Positions 15,747-23,720 of a DNA stretch of 31,274 nucleotides are shown here, in pieces. Under the pieces are notes generated by a model. That model was not told the origin of the DNA, ran no database searches, and saw only the letters and a list, made by a program, of their open reading frames with translations. Each line of letters begins with the position of its first letter. Position 1 is the stretch's first letter. This stretch comes from JBNKHG01 sp050290225 (GTDB lineage: Bacteria > Pseudomonadota > Gammaproteobacteria > Pseudomonadales > Cellvibrionaceae): NCBI GenBank assembly GCA_050290225.1, contig JBNKHG010000054.1, positions 1-31,274 on the forward strand, read 5' to 3'. The position numbers were made by a program, and so were the translations under genes.

Positions 15747-16512
15747 TGTAAAAGTTGTTTCCCTGGTGTCGATTGGCCAGCACCCCAAGTCTGGTCGTGC
15801 CCGCCGCGCCGAGCAGGATGCCCGCGCCGTTGAACTGGGGTTGAAACTGTGCGCCGGCAATCTGGAATTGCTGCATGCCGGTGATGCCGGAGATGAAAGC
15901 CTGCGAACCTACCTGGGAATGGGGCTCGATGCCATGACAGTGCTGGAGCAACCACCGGAGGCCGATGCCGTTGCCGCATTGAGTGATTATATCGATAGCC
16001 AGCGCCCGGATATCGTGTTGACCGGTGTCCGCGCGGAAAGTGGTGAAGCCTCCGGCATGACGCCCTACCTGGTGGCGGAAAAACTCGGATGGCCAGTGGT
16101 CAGTCGCGTCGCCGATATTACCCGCATTGAAAACGGCGAAGCAGAGATCCTGCAAGCCCTGCCCCGAGGGCAGCGGCGGGCGTTGAAGGTCAGCCTGCCT
16201 TTTGTCGCCAGTGTCGATATGGCCGCCGCGGCGCCGCGTCAGAGTGCCTATGGGCCCGCTCGGCGTGCCGCTATCGACGGTGTGCCAGTTACCCCGGTGC
16301 TGGATGACCAACGTAACGGTTGGTCCGAAGCGCCTGCGCGCAAGCGACCGAAGCGGTTGAAAGTGGTGAAAGCTAAAACCGCGGCGGACAGGTTTAAAGC
16401 GGCCACCGCCAAATCCCAGGGCGACGGAGGCAAGGTGATCAAGGACAAGCCGGCACGGGAGCAGGCCCAGGCGATTCTCGATCTGCTGATCGAAGAGGGC
16501 GTGCTGCGCTGA
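15736..16512 (+). CDS. etfB: Electron transfer flavoprotein beta subunit, catabolic type
   Basis: The 258-residue ETF beta-like protein has the KVVSLVSIGQHPKSGRARR start, the DIVLTGVRAESGEASGMTPY segment near residues 93-112 that in ETF beta carries the AMP site, and a basic C-terminal tail. It forms a heterodimer with EtfA. The frame could be extended to a TTG at 15706. The ATG at 15736 is preferred because GGGGGG lies just upstream and the product then matches the family N-terminus. It overlaps etfA by 11 nt. A 289-bp repeat-rich gap follows, so the dgc-etf operon may end here. Confidence 0.88.
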   Translation: MLPDVKVVSLVSIGQHPKSGRARRAEQDARAVELGLKLCAGNLELLHAGDAGDESLRTYLGMGLDAMTVLEQPPEADAVAALSDYIDSQRPDIVLTGVRAESGEASGMTPYLVAEKLGWPVVSRVADITRIENGEAEILQALPRGQRRALKVSLPFVASVDMAAAAPRQSAYGPARRAAIDGVPVTPVLDDQRNGWSEAPARKRPKRLKVVKAKTAADRFKAATAKSQGDGGKVIKDKPAREQAQAILDLLIEEGVLR

Positions 16513-16525
16513 GGTGCAGTGCGCT

Positions 16526-16585
16526 TTCCCCTTCCCCTTCCCCTTCCCCTTCCCCTTCCCCTTCCCCTTCCCCTTCCCCTTCCCC
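16526..16585. repeat. Ten perfect tandem copies of TTCCCC (GGGGAA on the other strand)
   Basis: The hexamer repeats ten times without a mismatch, starting 14 bp after the etfB stop. The minus strand is (GGGGAA)10, which has ample G-tracts for stacked G-quadruplexes, and the plus strand has i-motif potential. The surrounding plus strand to about 16700 is strongly pyrimidine-rich. Length variation by slippage is expected. Confidence 0.97.
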
Positions 16586-16650
16586 TACTCTTCCCCCTTC
16601 TGGTACGGTGTTGCCAGTTTACTGTAAGCACCTCAAAACCCTTTCTCCAA

Positions 16651-16686
16651 ACTTCTCTCCACACTTCTCCCCACACTTCTCCCCAA
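16651..16686. repeat. Three tandem copies of a 12-nt pyrimidine-rich unit
   Basis: ACTTCTCTCCAC (16651), ACTTCTCCCCAC (16663) and ACTTCTCCCCAA (16675) follow one another, with a degenerate fourth unit before them. It is a second array in the etfB-sdaA gap, with a different unit length from the hexamer array. Confidence 0.85.
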
Positions 16687-16760
16687 GCCCCTCTGACTCC
16701 CTGCTGACGATTCGGTAAAAAACAGGTCGTTTTCAAGTAAGTGCCGCTGCCGCGTATTAA

Positions 16761-16805
16761 CCACAATAGATCTGGTAAACAGGAATAACGAGTAATCTAT
16801 TGTGG
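16761..16805 (+). promoter_or_regulatory. Inverted repeat that covers the sdaA start codon
   Basis: CCACAATAGAT (16761-16771) is perfectly complementary to ATCTATTGTGG (16795-16805), with a 23-nt spacer. The right arm contains the GTG start codon of sdaA (16802-16804), and the spacer contains the only Shine-Dalgarno-like AGGA. In the mRNA this would form an 11-bp stem holding the start codon, a layout suited to translational control. As DNA it could instead be a repressor dyad. Which of the two is untested. Confidence 0.55.
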
Positions 16806-18184
16806 CTATCAGCGTTTTCGACCTTTTTAAAATTGGCATTGGCCCTTCCAGTTCGCACACGGTGGGACCAATGCGGGCGGCCCACGAATTTGCCAGTGAG
16901 CTGCGCCACAGTGGTGTGCTGGAGCATGCAACCCGGGTCTGTGTGGAGCTTTTCGGTTCGCTGGCGTTGACCGGGCGAGGTCACGGTACCGACAAGGCGG
17001 TGTTGCTGGGACTGTTGGGTGAACTACCCGATCAGGTAGATCCGGCCATTGTGCCCGTATTGATCGGCAACGTGCTCGAAGGTGGTGTGTTGCCGCTGTT
17101 ACAACTGCACGACATTCCCTTTATCGAGAGCCGCGATCTACTTTTCCATCGCCGCGAATCCCTGCCGGGTCATGCCAACGGTATGCGTTTTACGGCGTTT
17201 AACGAAGCGGGCGAGGCCGTACACCAACGGGTTTACTACTCTATCGGTGGCGGCGCCATTGTCGAGGAGGCGTTGCTGGATGCAGAGTCGGGACGCGCGG
17301 AAGCAGTGGCTGTGCCACACCCCTTTACCAGTGCCCAGGAATTGCTGGATCGCTGCGCGGAAACCGGCAAGGGCATTGCCGACCTGATTCTGGACAACGA
17401 ATGCTTCTGGCGCAGCAAAAATGAGGTGTCTAGCGGACTGCTCCGAATTTGGCAGGTGATGCGCGACTGTGTGGTGCGCGGACTGGAGACCGAGGGCCAA
17501 CTGCCTGGCGGCTTGCATTTGAAGCGCCGGGCGCCGGGGCTCTACGCCGAACTGAAAAAGAAAAATGGGGAACAGCTGATTTTTCCCGCCATGGGCGGCA
17601 TGAGCTGGATCAACCTTTATGCCCTCGCGGTGAGCGAGGAAAACGCCGCTGGCGGGCGTGTGGTCACGGCGCCCACCAACGGCGCAGCGGGAATCATTCC
17701 GGCGGTGATGCACTATTTCACCCGATTCTGGCCAGGCAGTAATGACGAAGCCGTGGTGCGATTTCTGTTAACCGCTGGCGCTATCGGTGCGCTCTATGTG
17801 GAAAACGCCTCCATTTCCGGCGCCGAGGTGGGCTGTCAGGGCGAAGTGGGTGTTGCCTGTTCCATGGCCGCTGCCGGTCTCACTGAAGTACTGGGTGGCA
17901 CGCCGGCGCAGGTAGAGAATGCGGCGGAAATCGCCATGGAGCACAACCTGGGGCTCACCTGTGATCCGGTGAAGGGATTGGTCCAGGTGCCCTGTATCGA
18001 ACGCAATGCCATGGCGTCGGTGAAAGCCATCAACGCTGCCCATATGGCGATGGAGGGCGACGGCAGCCACTTTGTGTCACTGGACAAGGTGATCAAGACC
18101 ATGCGAATCACCGGTCGTGACATGCATAAAAAGTATAAGGAAACCAGCGAGGGCGGTCTCGCTGTCAACCTGGTGGAGTGCTGA
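16802..18184 (+). CDS. sdaA: L-serine dehydratase, iron-sulfur type, single chain
   Basis: SdaA deaminates L-serine to pyruvate and ammonia, carrying betaine carbon into central metabolism. The 460-residue single-chain enzyme has the N-terminal GIGPSSSHTVGPM (11-24) and three conserved cysteines, C345, C387 and C398, at the expected [4Fe-4S] ligand positions (VGCQGEVGVACSM, LTCDPVKGLVQVPC). The GTG start is forced: an in-frame TAA lies three codons upstream, and the product then begins MAISVFDLFK like other SdaA proteins. The ribosome binding site is weak and the start codon lies in an inverted repeat. Placement between the dgc and sox genes fits a dedicated serine outlet. Confidence 0.95.
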   Translation: MAISVFDLFKIGIGPSSSHTVGPMRAAHEFASELRHSGVLEHATRVCVELFGSLALTGRGHGTDKAVLLGLLGELPDQVDPAIVPVLIGNVLEGGVLPLLQLHDIPFIESRDLLFHRRESLPGHANGMRFTAFNEAGEAVHQRVYYSIGGGAIVEEALLDAESGRAEAVAVPHPFTSAQELLDRCAETGKGIADLILDNECFWRSKNEVSSGLLRIWQVMRDCVVRGLETEGQLPGGLHLKRRAPGLYAELKKKNGEQLIFPAMGGMSWINLYALAVSEENAAGGRVVTAPTNGAAGIIPAVMHYFTRFWPGSNDEAVVRFLLTAGAIGALYVENASISGAEVGCQGEVGVACSMAAAGLTEVLGGTPAQVENAAEIAMEHNLGLTCDPVKGLVQVPCIERNAMASVKAINAAHMAMEGDGSHFVSLDKVIKTMRITGRDMHKKYKETSEGGLAVNLVEC

Positions 18185-18188
18185 AGCC

Positions 18189-18323
18189 GTGAATACCGAT
18201 ATTGTCGATTTTATCCATCAACGTGGTCACTATTTTCTATCAGTCGAAATGCGTAAGTCGTCAAATAGAAAATTGTTAACTCCACTTTTGTTAACTCCCC
18301 TATTGTTAACTCCACTTTACTGA
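18189..18323 (+). CDS. Possible 44-residue small protein with LLTPL repeats
   Basis: A GTG at 18189, 4 nt after the sdaA stop and 10 nt after a GGAG, opens a 44-codon frame ending at a TGA (18321-18323) that abuts the GTG at 18324 of the soxB frame. An in-frame ATG lies at codon 21. The start (MNTDIVDFIHQRGHYFLSVE) is not low-complexity. The end is three copies of LLTPL encoded by a 15-nt tandem repeat, which stays in frame because the unit is a multiple of three. No homologue is recognised. It could be a real small protein, a leader peptide coupling sdaA and soxB translation, or chance. Confidence 0.35.
   Translation: MNTDIVDFIHQRGHYFLSVEMRKSSNRKLLTPLLLTPLLLTPLY
18273..18317. repeat. Three tandem copies of a 15-nt unit TTGTTAACTCCMCTW
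   Basis: TTGTTAACTCCACTT (18273), TTGTTAACTCCCCTA (18288) and TTGTTAACTCCACTT (18303) run end to end just before soxB. Each holds a GTTAAC palindrome, so the array gives three equally spaced six-base dyads, 15 bp apart. It is in frame with the small ORF above. Confidence 0.93.
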
Positions 18324-18332
18324 GTGTCTGTT

Positions 18333-19601
18333 ATGAATCCATTTTCCTCAAAAAGTCGCTACTCTGGTTTCAGTTTGATCAAGAATGCGCTCAGCTACCA
18401 TGAAAACTGGCAACGAGCCTGGCGCAGCCCCAAACCCAAAGCGGACTACGATGTGGTGATCGTCGGTGGGGGTGGTCACGGTCTTGCCACGGCGTACTAC
18501 CTGGCCAAAGTGCACGGTATCACCAACGTCGCGGTGGTGGAGAAGGGGTATCTGGGTGGCGGTAACACCGCCCGCAATACCACCATTATCCGTTCCAACT
18601 ACCTCTGGGACGAAGCGGCGCAGCTGTACGAGTTCGCCCTGAAGTTGTGGGAAGGCCTGAGCCAGGAACTTAATTTCAACGTCATGTTCAGTCAGCGCGG
18701 AGTACTCAACCTGGGGCACACGCTGCAGGATATGCGCGATATCCAACGGCGGGTGAACGCCAACCGGCTTAACGGTATAGACGGCGAAGTCCTGACGCCA
18801 GCGGAGATCCAGGAGATTGTCCCGCTGCTGAACTGCTCGCCCGACAGCCGTTACCCGGTGCTGGGCGCATCCTGGCAGCCGCGCGGCGGTACCGCCCGCC
18901 ATGACGCGGTGGCCTGGGGTTACGCCCGCGGTGCCGATGCCCTGGGGGTGGATCTGATTCAGCAGACTGAAGTGACCGGCATCCGTCGTCAGAATGGTGC
19001 TGTGGTTGGTGTGGAAACCACCAAAGGCTTTATCGGTGCCCGCAAGGTCGCCTGTGTCACTGCCGGCAACTCGGGGGTGATGGCGTCAATGGCGGGCTTG
19101 CGTCTGCCGATTGAATCCCGCCCGCTGCAGGCACTGGTGTCCGAGCCACTGAAGCCTTGCCTGGACACGGTAGTGATGTCCAACGCCGTACACGGCTACA
19201 TCAGCCAGTCCGATAAGGGGGATCTGGTGATAGGGGCCGGGGTGGACGGCTACAACGGCTACGGGCAGCGAGGTTCTTTCCACGTGATTGAGCATACGCT
19301 GCAAGCGATCTGTGAACTGTTTCCCGCGTTTAGCCGGGTGCGCATGAACCGCCAGTGGGGCGGTATTGTCGACACCTGCCCGGATGCTTGTCCGGTGGTC
19401 AGTAAAACCGCTGTCAAAGGACTCTTTTTCAACTGTGGCTGGGGCACCGGTGGCTTCAAGGCTACACCGGGGTCCGGTTATGTGTTCGCCGATACGGTGG
19501 CCAACGACAGGCCTCACCCGCTGGCCAAGGCATTTTCCATCGATCGCTTCTACAGCGGTGCCCTGATCGACGAGCATGGTGCCGCTGGCGTCGCTCACTA
19601 A
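18333..19601 (+). CDS. soxB: Heterotetrameric sarcosine oxidase beta subunit
   Basis: SoxB is a DAO-type flavoprotein that oxidises sarcosine to glycine within the SoxBDAG complex. The 422 residues start with RYSGFSLIKNALSYHENW and the FAD Rossmann motif VVIVGGGGHGLATAYYLAK (41-59). His190 in GGTARHDAVAWGYAR sits where the covalent FMN histidine of the corynebacterial beta subunit is found. The C-terminal GWGTGGFKATPGSG is also typical. Two starts are possible, GTG 18324 (directly after the small ORF stop) and ATG 18333; neither has a strong ribosome binding site. ATG is chosen because it gives the shorter N-terminus closer to the family. soxD follows after a 58-bp gap containing a tandem duplication. 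Confidence 0.94.
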   Translation: MNPFSSKSRYSGFSLIKNALSYHENWQRAWRSPKPKADYDVVIVGGGGHGLATAYYLAKVHGITNVAVVEKGYLGGGNTARNTTIIRSNYLWDEAAQLYEFALKLWEGLSQELNFNVMFSQRGVLNLGHTLQDMRDIQRRVNANRLNGIDGEVLTPAEIQEIVPLLNCSPDSRYPVLGASWQPRGGTARHDAVAWGYARGADALGVDLIQQTEVTGIRRQNGAVVGVETTKGFIGARKVACVTAGNSGVMASMAGLRLPIESRPLQALVSEPLKPCLDTVVMSNAVHGYISQSDKGDLVIGAGVDGYNGYGQRGSFHVIEHTLQAICELFPAFSRVRMNRQWGGIVDTCPDACPVVSKTAVKGLFFNCGWGTGGFKATPGSGYVFADTVANDRPHPLAKAFSIDRFYSGALIDEHGAAGVAH

Positions 19602-19605
19602 ACCC

Positions 19606-19643
19606 TTTGGCGTTTTAACTAGAATTTGGCGTTTTAACTAGAA
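19606..19643. repeat. Perfect 19-nt tandem duplication between soxB and soxD
   Basis: TTTGGCGTTTTAACTAGAA occurs at 19606-19624 and again at 19625-19643 with no mismatch. It begins 4 bp after the soxB stop and ends 16 bp before the soxD ATG, so it pushes apart two genes that are usually nearly contiguous. Exact identity suggests a recent duplication. Confidence 0.95.
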
Positions 19644-19659
19644 AGAGCAGAGAAGAGCC

Positions 19660-19977
19660 ATGTTACAGATTCACTGTCCCTATTGTCAGGAAACCCGCGA
19701 AGAGGAAGAGTTCAGCTACGGTGGAGAAGCGCATATCCAGCGCCCGCTGCAGCCGGAAGAGCAGACCGACGAGCAGTGGGGTGATTACCTGTTTTTCCGC
19801 AAGAACCCGAAGGGCATTCACCATGAGATGTGGTACCACGCGGCCGGCTGCCGTCGCTTTTTCAATGTCACCCGCAATACATTGAGCTACGAAATTCTGG
19901 AAATCTATCCCATGGGAGAGAGACCGCAGGCGATCGAAGCCGTTGTAGAGGGTGTTGTGGAAGGAGGACTTCGATAA
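19660..19977 (+). CDS. soxD: Heterotetrameric sarcosine oxidase delta subunit
   Basis: The 105-residue SoxD is the small zinc-binding subunit of tetrameric sarcosine oxidase. Predicted zinc ligands are C6 and C9 (HCPYCQ), H60 and C64 (WYHAAGCRRFF), matching the C/C/H/C pattern of known SoxD. The length is normal. A purine-rich GCAGAGAAGAG precedes the ATG. Its TAA overlaps the soxA ATG by one base (TAATG), a sign of coupled translation. Confidence 0.95.
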   Translation: MLQIHCPYCQETREEEEFSYGGEAHIQRPLQPEEQTDEQWGDYLFFRKNPKGIHHEMWYHAAGCRRFFNVTRNTLSYEILEIYPMGERPQAIEAVVEGVVEGGLR

Positions 19978-22900
19978 TGAAACATTCAGCGCACAGCCGT
20001 CGCCTCGAGACGGGCGGTCGCATCAACCGTTCAAAACCGGTCAGCTTTACCTTCAATGGCAAAGCCTACCGGGGTTATGAGGGTGACACCCTGGCCTCGG
20101 CCCTGATCGCCAACGGCGTCGATGTTGTGGGACGCAGTTTTAAATACGGCCGCCCCCGCGGCATCATGGGACACGGCGCCGAGGAGCCTAACGCCATTGT
20201 CCAGTTGGGCAGTGGCGCCGAGACTGTTCCCAATCTGCGCGCAACCCAGGTGGAACTCTACGACGGACTGGAAGCTGCCAGTGTCAGTGGCTGGCCCAGC
20301 GTCGATTTCGATCTGATGGGTACGCTGGGTGCGCTCGGTCGTCTGATGCCACCGGGTTTCTATTACAAGACGTTTATGCGTCCACAGAAATTGTGGATGA
20401 CCTATGAGCACTTTATCCGCAAGGCCGCGGGTCTGGGTAAAGCGCCGGTTGAATCCGATCCGGATAGCTATGACAAATTAAACCAGCACTGCGACGTGCT
20501 GGTGGTCGGGGCTGGCCCGGCAGGCCTCGCGGCAGCACGCGAGGCAGCGCGCACCGGTGCACGGGTAATCATCGCCGATGAGCAGAGCGAGTTTGGCGGC
20601 AGTTTACTGGCCTCGACACTGGGCATTGGTGGACAGCCGGCGGCCGAGTGGGTCGCTGAGGTGGTGGCTGAACTGCGCAGCCTGGACAATGTTCAGCTAT
20701 TGCCGCGCAGCACTGTGTTTGGTTACTACGACCACAACTTCCTCACCATTCTCGAGCGCCGTACGGATCATCAGGGGCTGGTGGCGAGCGAAGGCACCCG
20801 CCAGCGTATGCACCGGGTGCGGGCCAAACAGGTGGTGTTGGCCACCGGCGCCATTGAGCGCCCCCTGGTGTTCGGGAAAAACGATGTTCCGGGGGTGATG
20901 ATGGCCTCGTCGGTTTCCACCTATGTCAACCGCTATGGTGTTGCGCCCGGGAAGGAACTGGTTTTATTCACCACCAACGACAACGCCTACCAGACCGCCA
21001 TCGATTGGCACCGTACCGGCCGTAAGGTGGTGGCTGTCATCGATTCTCGCCCCAATCCAAATGGTTCCCTGGTGAATGCGACAAAGGCATTGGGCATTGA
21101 TGTTGTCGCGGGTCACGGCGTTATTGAAACGGTGGGCAAGAAGCGGGTGAAAGGTGCTGTTATCGCATCGCTCAATGCCGAAGGTACGGCGGTTACCGGT
21201 AAGTCCCGTCAATTGGCCTGCGATCTGATTGCCTGTTCCGGCGGCTGGAGCCCGGCGATTCACCTTAGCTCCCACACCGGTGCCAAGCCGCGCTGGTGTG
21301 ATGAGGCGGTGGGCTTCTTGCCCGGCGACTCAAAACAGCAAGAGCGTTCTGCCGGCGCGGCCAAGGGGACCTACACACTGCTTGGGTGTCTGAAAGAGGG
21401 CGCCGGCGCCGGCGCCGAGGCTGCGCAACAGGCCGGTTTTGGTGATGGCAGTGTCAGCTTTGTCGCACCGAACACCCAGGAATTACCCCAGGAGTCCCAG
21501 CAGGCGCTGTTTCTGGTGGCCCATCACAAACCCACCAGTCGCGCACCCAGCCAGTTTGTGGATTTTCAGTTGGATGTCACTGCCGCCGGTATCGAGCTGG
21601 CCGCGCGTGAGGGGTATGAGTCTGTCGAACACGTCAAGCGTTACACCGCCATGGGCTTTGGCACCGATCAGGGCAAGCTCGGCAATATCAACGGCATGGC
21701 GATTCTGGCCAAGGCGCTGGGGCAGGGGATTCCGGAAACCGGCACCACCATATTCCGGCCCTCCTATACGCCCACCACCTTTGGTGCCATTGCCGGTCGC
21801 GATATCAAAGCGTTGTTCGATCCGGAGCGTTACACGGCGATGCACCGCTGGCATGTGGAACACGGCGCCGAGTGGGAGAACGTCGGCCAGTGGAAGCGTC
21901 CCTGGTATTTCCCCAAGCAGGGCGAAACCATGCAGGACGCCGTCAACCGCGAGTGTCTGGCGGTGCGCAACAGTGTGGGCATTCTGGATGCCTCTACGTT
22001 GGGCAAGATCGATATCCAGGGGCCGGACGCGGCGGAGTTTATTACCCGCATCTATACCAATTCCTTCCTGAAACTGGAGCCCGGCAAGTGCCGTTACGGC
22101 GTCATGTTGAAAGAGGATGGTATGATTTTCGACGATGGCGTCACCGCCTGTCTCGGCGAAAATCACTACCTGATGTTTACCACCACGGGTGGGGCGGCGG
22201 GTGTGCTGGCCTGGTTGGAGTTGTGGCAGCAGACCGAGTGGCCTGAGCTGGAGGTGTACTTCACTTCCGTTACGGATCACTGGACCACCGCCACGGTGAC
22301 CGGCCCCAATGCGCGCAAGGTGATTGAAAAGGTGTGCGACGGCTATCCCGCAAACTCGGATTTGGACCTCTCCGCCGAGGCCTTCAAATTCATGGAATGG
22401 CGCGATGCTACCGTGGCCGGGGTCAAGGCGCGGGTGTTCCGCATCAGCTTTACCGGCGAACTCTCCTTCGAGGTGAATGTGCCCGCGCACTATGGCCGTC
22501 ACGTGTGGGAGAAGCTGATGGAAGCCGGCGCCGAGTTCGATATCACGCCCTACGGGACTGAAACCATGCACGTTCTGCGGGCCGAGAAAGGTTTCATTAT
22601 CGTCGGCCAGGATACCGATGGCTCCATGACGCCCCAGGATATGAACATGAACTGGGTGTTGGGCAAGAACAAGGCGTTCAGCTTTATCGGCAAGCGCTCG
22701 ATGGAACGCAGCGACTGTGTCCGGGAAAACCGCAAGCAGTTTGTGGGACTGAAACCGCTGGACCCGGAGGTTGTTTTACCCGAGGGTGCACAAATTGTTA
22801 ATGAACCCAACCAGCCGTTACCGATGGCGATGCAGGGCCATGTGACCTCCAGTTACTACAGTGCCAATCTCGGCCGCTCCTTTGCACTGGCAGTGGTCAA

Positions 22901-23021
22901 GGGTGGGCTCAAGCGCATGGGAGAGGTCATCCACTGCCCCCTGGCCGATGGTCGCACCGTCGCCGCCGAAATTGTCAGTTCCATATTCTTCGATCCTAAA
23001 GGAGAGCGCCAGAATGTCTGA
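19977..23021 (+). CDS. soxA: Heterotetrameric sarcosine oxidase alpha subunit
   Basis: SoxA is the 1014-residue subunit that binds NAD and carries the folate-binding domain, where the sarcosine methyl group is moved to tetrahydrofolate as 5,10-methylene-THF. The order is a 2Fe-2S-ferredoxin-like N-terminal fold (PVSFTFNGKAYRGYEGDTL), a Rossmann motif VLVVGAGPAGLAAAREA (174-190), a second nucleotide-binding part, and a glycine-cleavage-T-like C-terminal half from about residue 610. The ATG at 19977 follows AAGGAGG at normal spacing. The frame is also open upstream to 19830 but overlaps soxD, so that extension is rejected. It ends 8 nt inside soxG. Confidence 0.96.
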   Translation: MKHSAHSRRLETGGRINRSKPVSFTFNGKAYRGYEGDTLASALIANGVDVVGRSFKYGRPRGIMGHGAEEPNAIVQLGSGAETVPNLRATQVELYDGLEAASVSGWPSVDFDLMGTLGALGRLMPPGFYYKTFMRPQKLWMTYEHFIRKAAGLGKAPVESDPDSYDKLNQHCDVLVVGAGPAGLAAAREAARTGARVIIADEQSEFGGSLLASTLGIGGQPAAEWVAEVVAELRSLDNVQLLPRSTVFGYYDHNFLTILERRTDHQGLVASEGTRQRMHRVRAKQVVLATGAIERPLVFGKNDVPGVMMASSVSTYVNRYGVAPGKELVLFTTNDNAYQTAIDWHRTGRKVVAVIDSRPNPNGSLVNATKALGIDVVAGHGVIETVGKKRVKGAVIASLNAEGTAVTGKSRQLACDLIACSGGWSPAIHLSSHTGAKPRWCDEAVGFLPGDSKQQERSAGAAKGTYTLLGCLKEGAGAGAEAAQQAGFGDGSVSFVAPNTQELPQESQQALFLVAHHKPTSRAPSQFVDFQLDVTAAGIELAAREGYESVEHVKRYTAMGFGTDQGKLGNINGMAILAKALGQGIPETGTTIFRPSYTPTTFGAIAGRDIKALFDPERYTAMHRWHVEHGAEWENVGQWKRPWYFPKQGETMQDAVNRECLAVRNSVGILDASTLGKIDIQGPDAAEFITRIYTNSFLKLEPGKCRYGVMLKEDGMIFDDGVTACLGENHYLMFTTTGGAAGVLAWLELWQQTEWPELEVYFTSVTDHWTTATVTGPNARKVIEKVCDGYPANSDLDLSAEAFKFMEWRDATVAGVKARVFRISFTGELSFEVNVPAHYGRHVWEKLMEAGAEFDITPYGTETMHVLRAEKGFIIVGQDTDGSMTPQDMNMNWVLGKNKAFSFIGKRSMERSDCVRENRKQFVGLKPLDPEVVLPEGAQIVNEPNQPLPMAMQGHVTSSYYSANLGRSFALAVVKGGLKRMGEVIHCPLADGRTVAAEIVSSIFFDPKGERQNV

Positions 23022-23664
23022 GGCCCTACCGAAAGAAACGCCTGCGGCGGGTGTCGCGGTGAACGTCGAAACCCCCTTGCATTATATGCGCAGGGAAAAT
23101 GCCGGCGCGCAGAACGCCAATTGCGGTGTGCTGCTGCGGGAAGCGGCTCTCCTGGGCCATCTGACCTTGCGCGGCAATCCCGATAACGAACTCTTTCTCA
23201 AAGGTGTGGAAGAGGTGTTGGGGGTGAAGTTGCCCACCGAGCCCTGTTCCAGTGAGGCAGCCGGACAGACCTGCGTGTACTGGCTCGGCCCCACCGAGTG
23301 GCTGGTGATTGTCGAAGGCGGTACCGAAGCGGATGTGGAAGCCAGACTCCGCCAAACGCTGCACGGCCACTTCGCCGTGGTGGATGTCAGCGGTGGTCAG
23401 ACCTTGATCAATCTCAGCGGTGAGGGGGTCGAGGGCGTGCTGAAAAAGTCCAGTGGCTACGACTTCCATCCCGGCCATTTTGGACCGGGGCGCTGCGTGC
23501 AAACCACGTTCGCCAAAGCCACGGCGCTGGTGAGCAAAAAAACGGACGGCTCCTTCGATCTGGTGGTAAGGCGCAGTTTTGCCGATTACCTGTTCAGCTG
23601 GATTGCCGATGCCGCGGCCGAGTACGGCTTTGCTGTGGAGCAGGAAACGGTACAGATGCCTTAG
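23014..23664 (+). CDS. soxG: Heterotetrameric sarcosine oxidase gamma subunit
   Basis: The 216-residue SoxG is a GcvT-like small subunit that packs against SoxA and completes the tetramer. Segments such as CVYWLGPTEWLVIVEGG and VVDVSGGQTLINLSGEGV are typical. The ATG at 23014 overlaps the soxA end by 8 nt and has AAAGGAGA upstream. The frame is open to 22861 inside soxA, but only the internal ATG has a ribosome binding site and the right length. Confidence 0.93.
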   Translation: MSEALPKETPAAGVAVNVETPLHYMRRENAGAQNANCGVLLREAALLGHLTLRGNPDNELFLKGVEEVLGVKLPTEPCSSEAAGQTCVYWLGPTEWLVIVEGGTEADVEARLRQTLHGHFAVVDVSGGQTLINLSGEGVEGVLKKSSGYDFHPGHFGPGRCVQTTFAKATALVSKKTDGSFDLVVRRSFADYLFSWIADAAAEYGFAVEQETVQMP

Positions 23665-23720
23665 ACCGCCTGAATTGTCGGGGGGATATCCCGATCGATG
23701 AGGGATAACTGATACCTGTT

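Noticed and set aside
16519..16707. Open frames through the TTCCCC array (proline-leucine repeats on plus, glycine-arginine repeats on minus)
   Set aside because: These are low-complexity products of the hexamer repeat with no start signals.
12448..19643. The repeat arrays as CRISPR
   Set aside because: Units are directly adjacent, short and differ between arrays; there are no spacers and no cas genes.
19830..19976. Longer N-terminus for soxA
   Set aside because: The extension lies inside soxD in another frame; the ATG at 19977 has a strong AAGGAGG and matches the family start.
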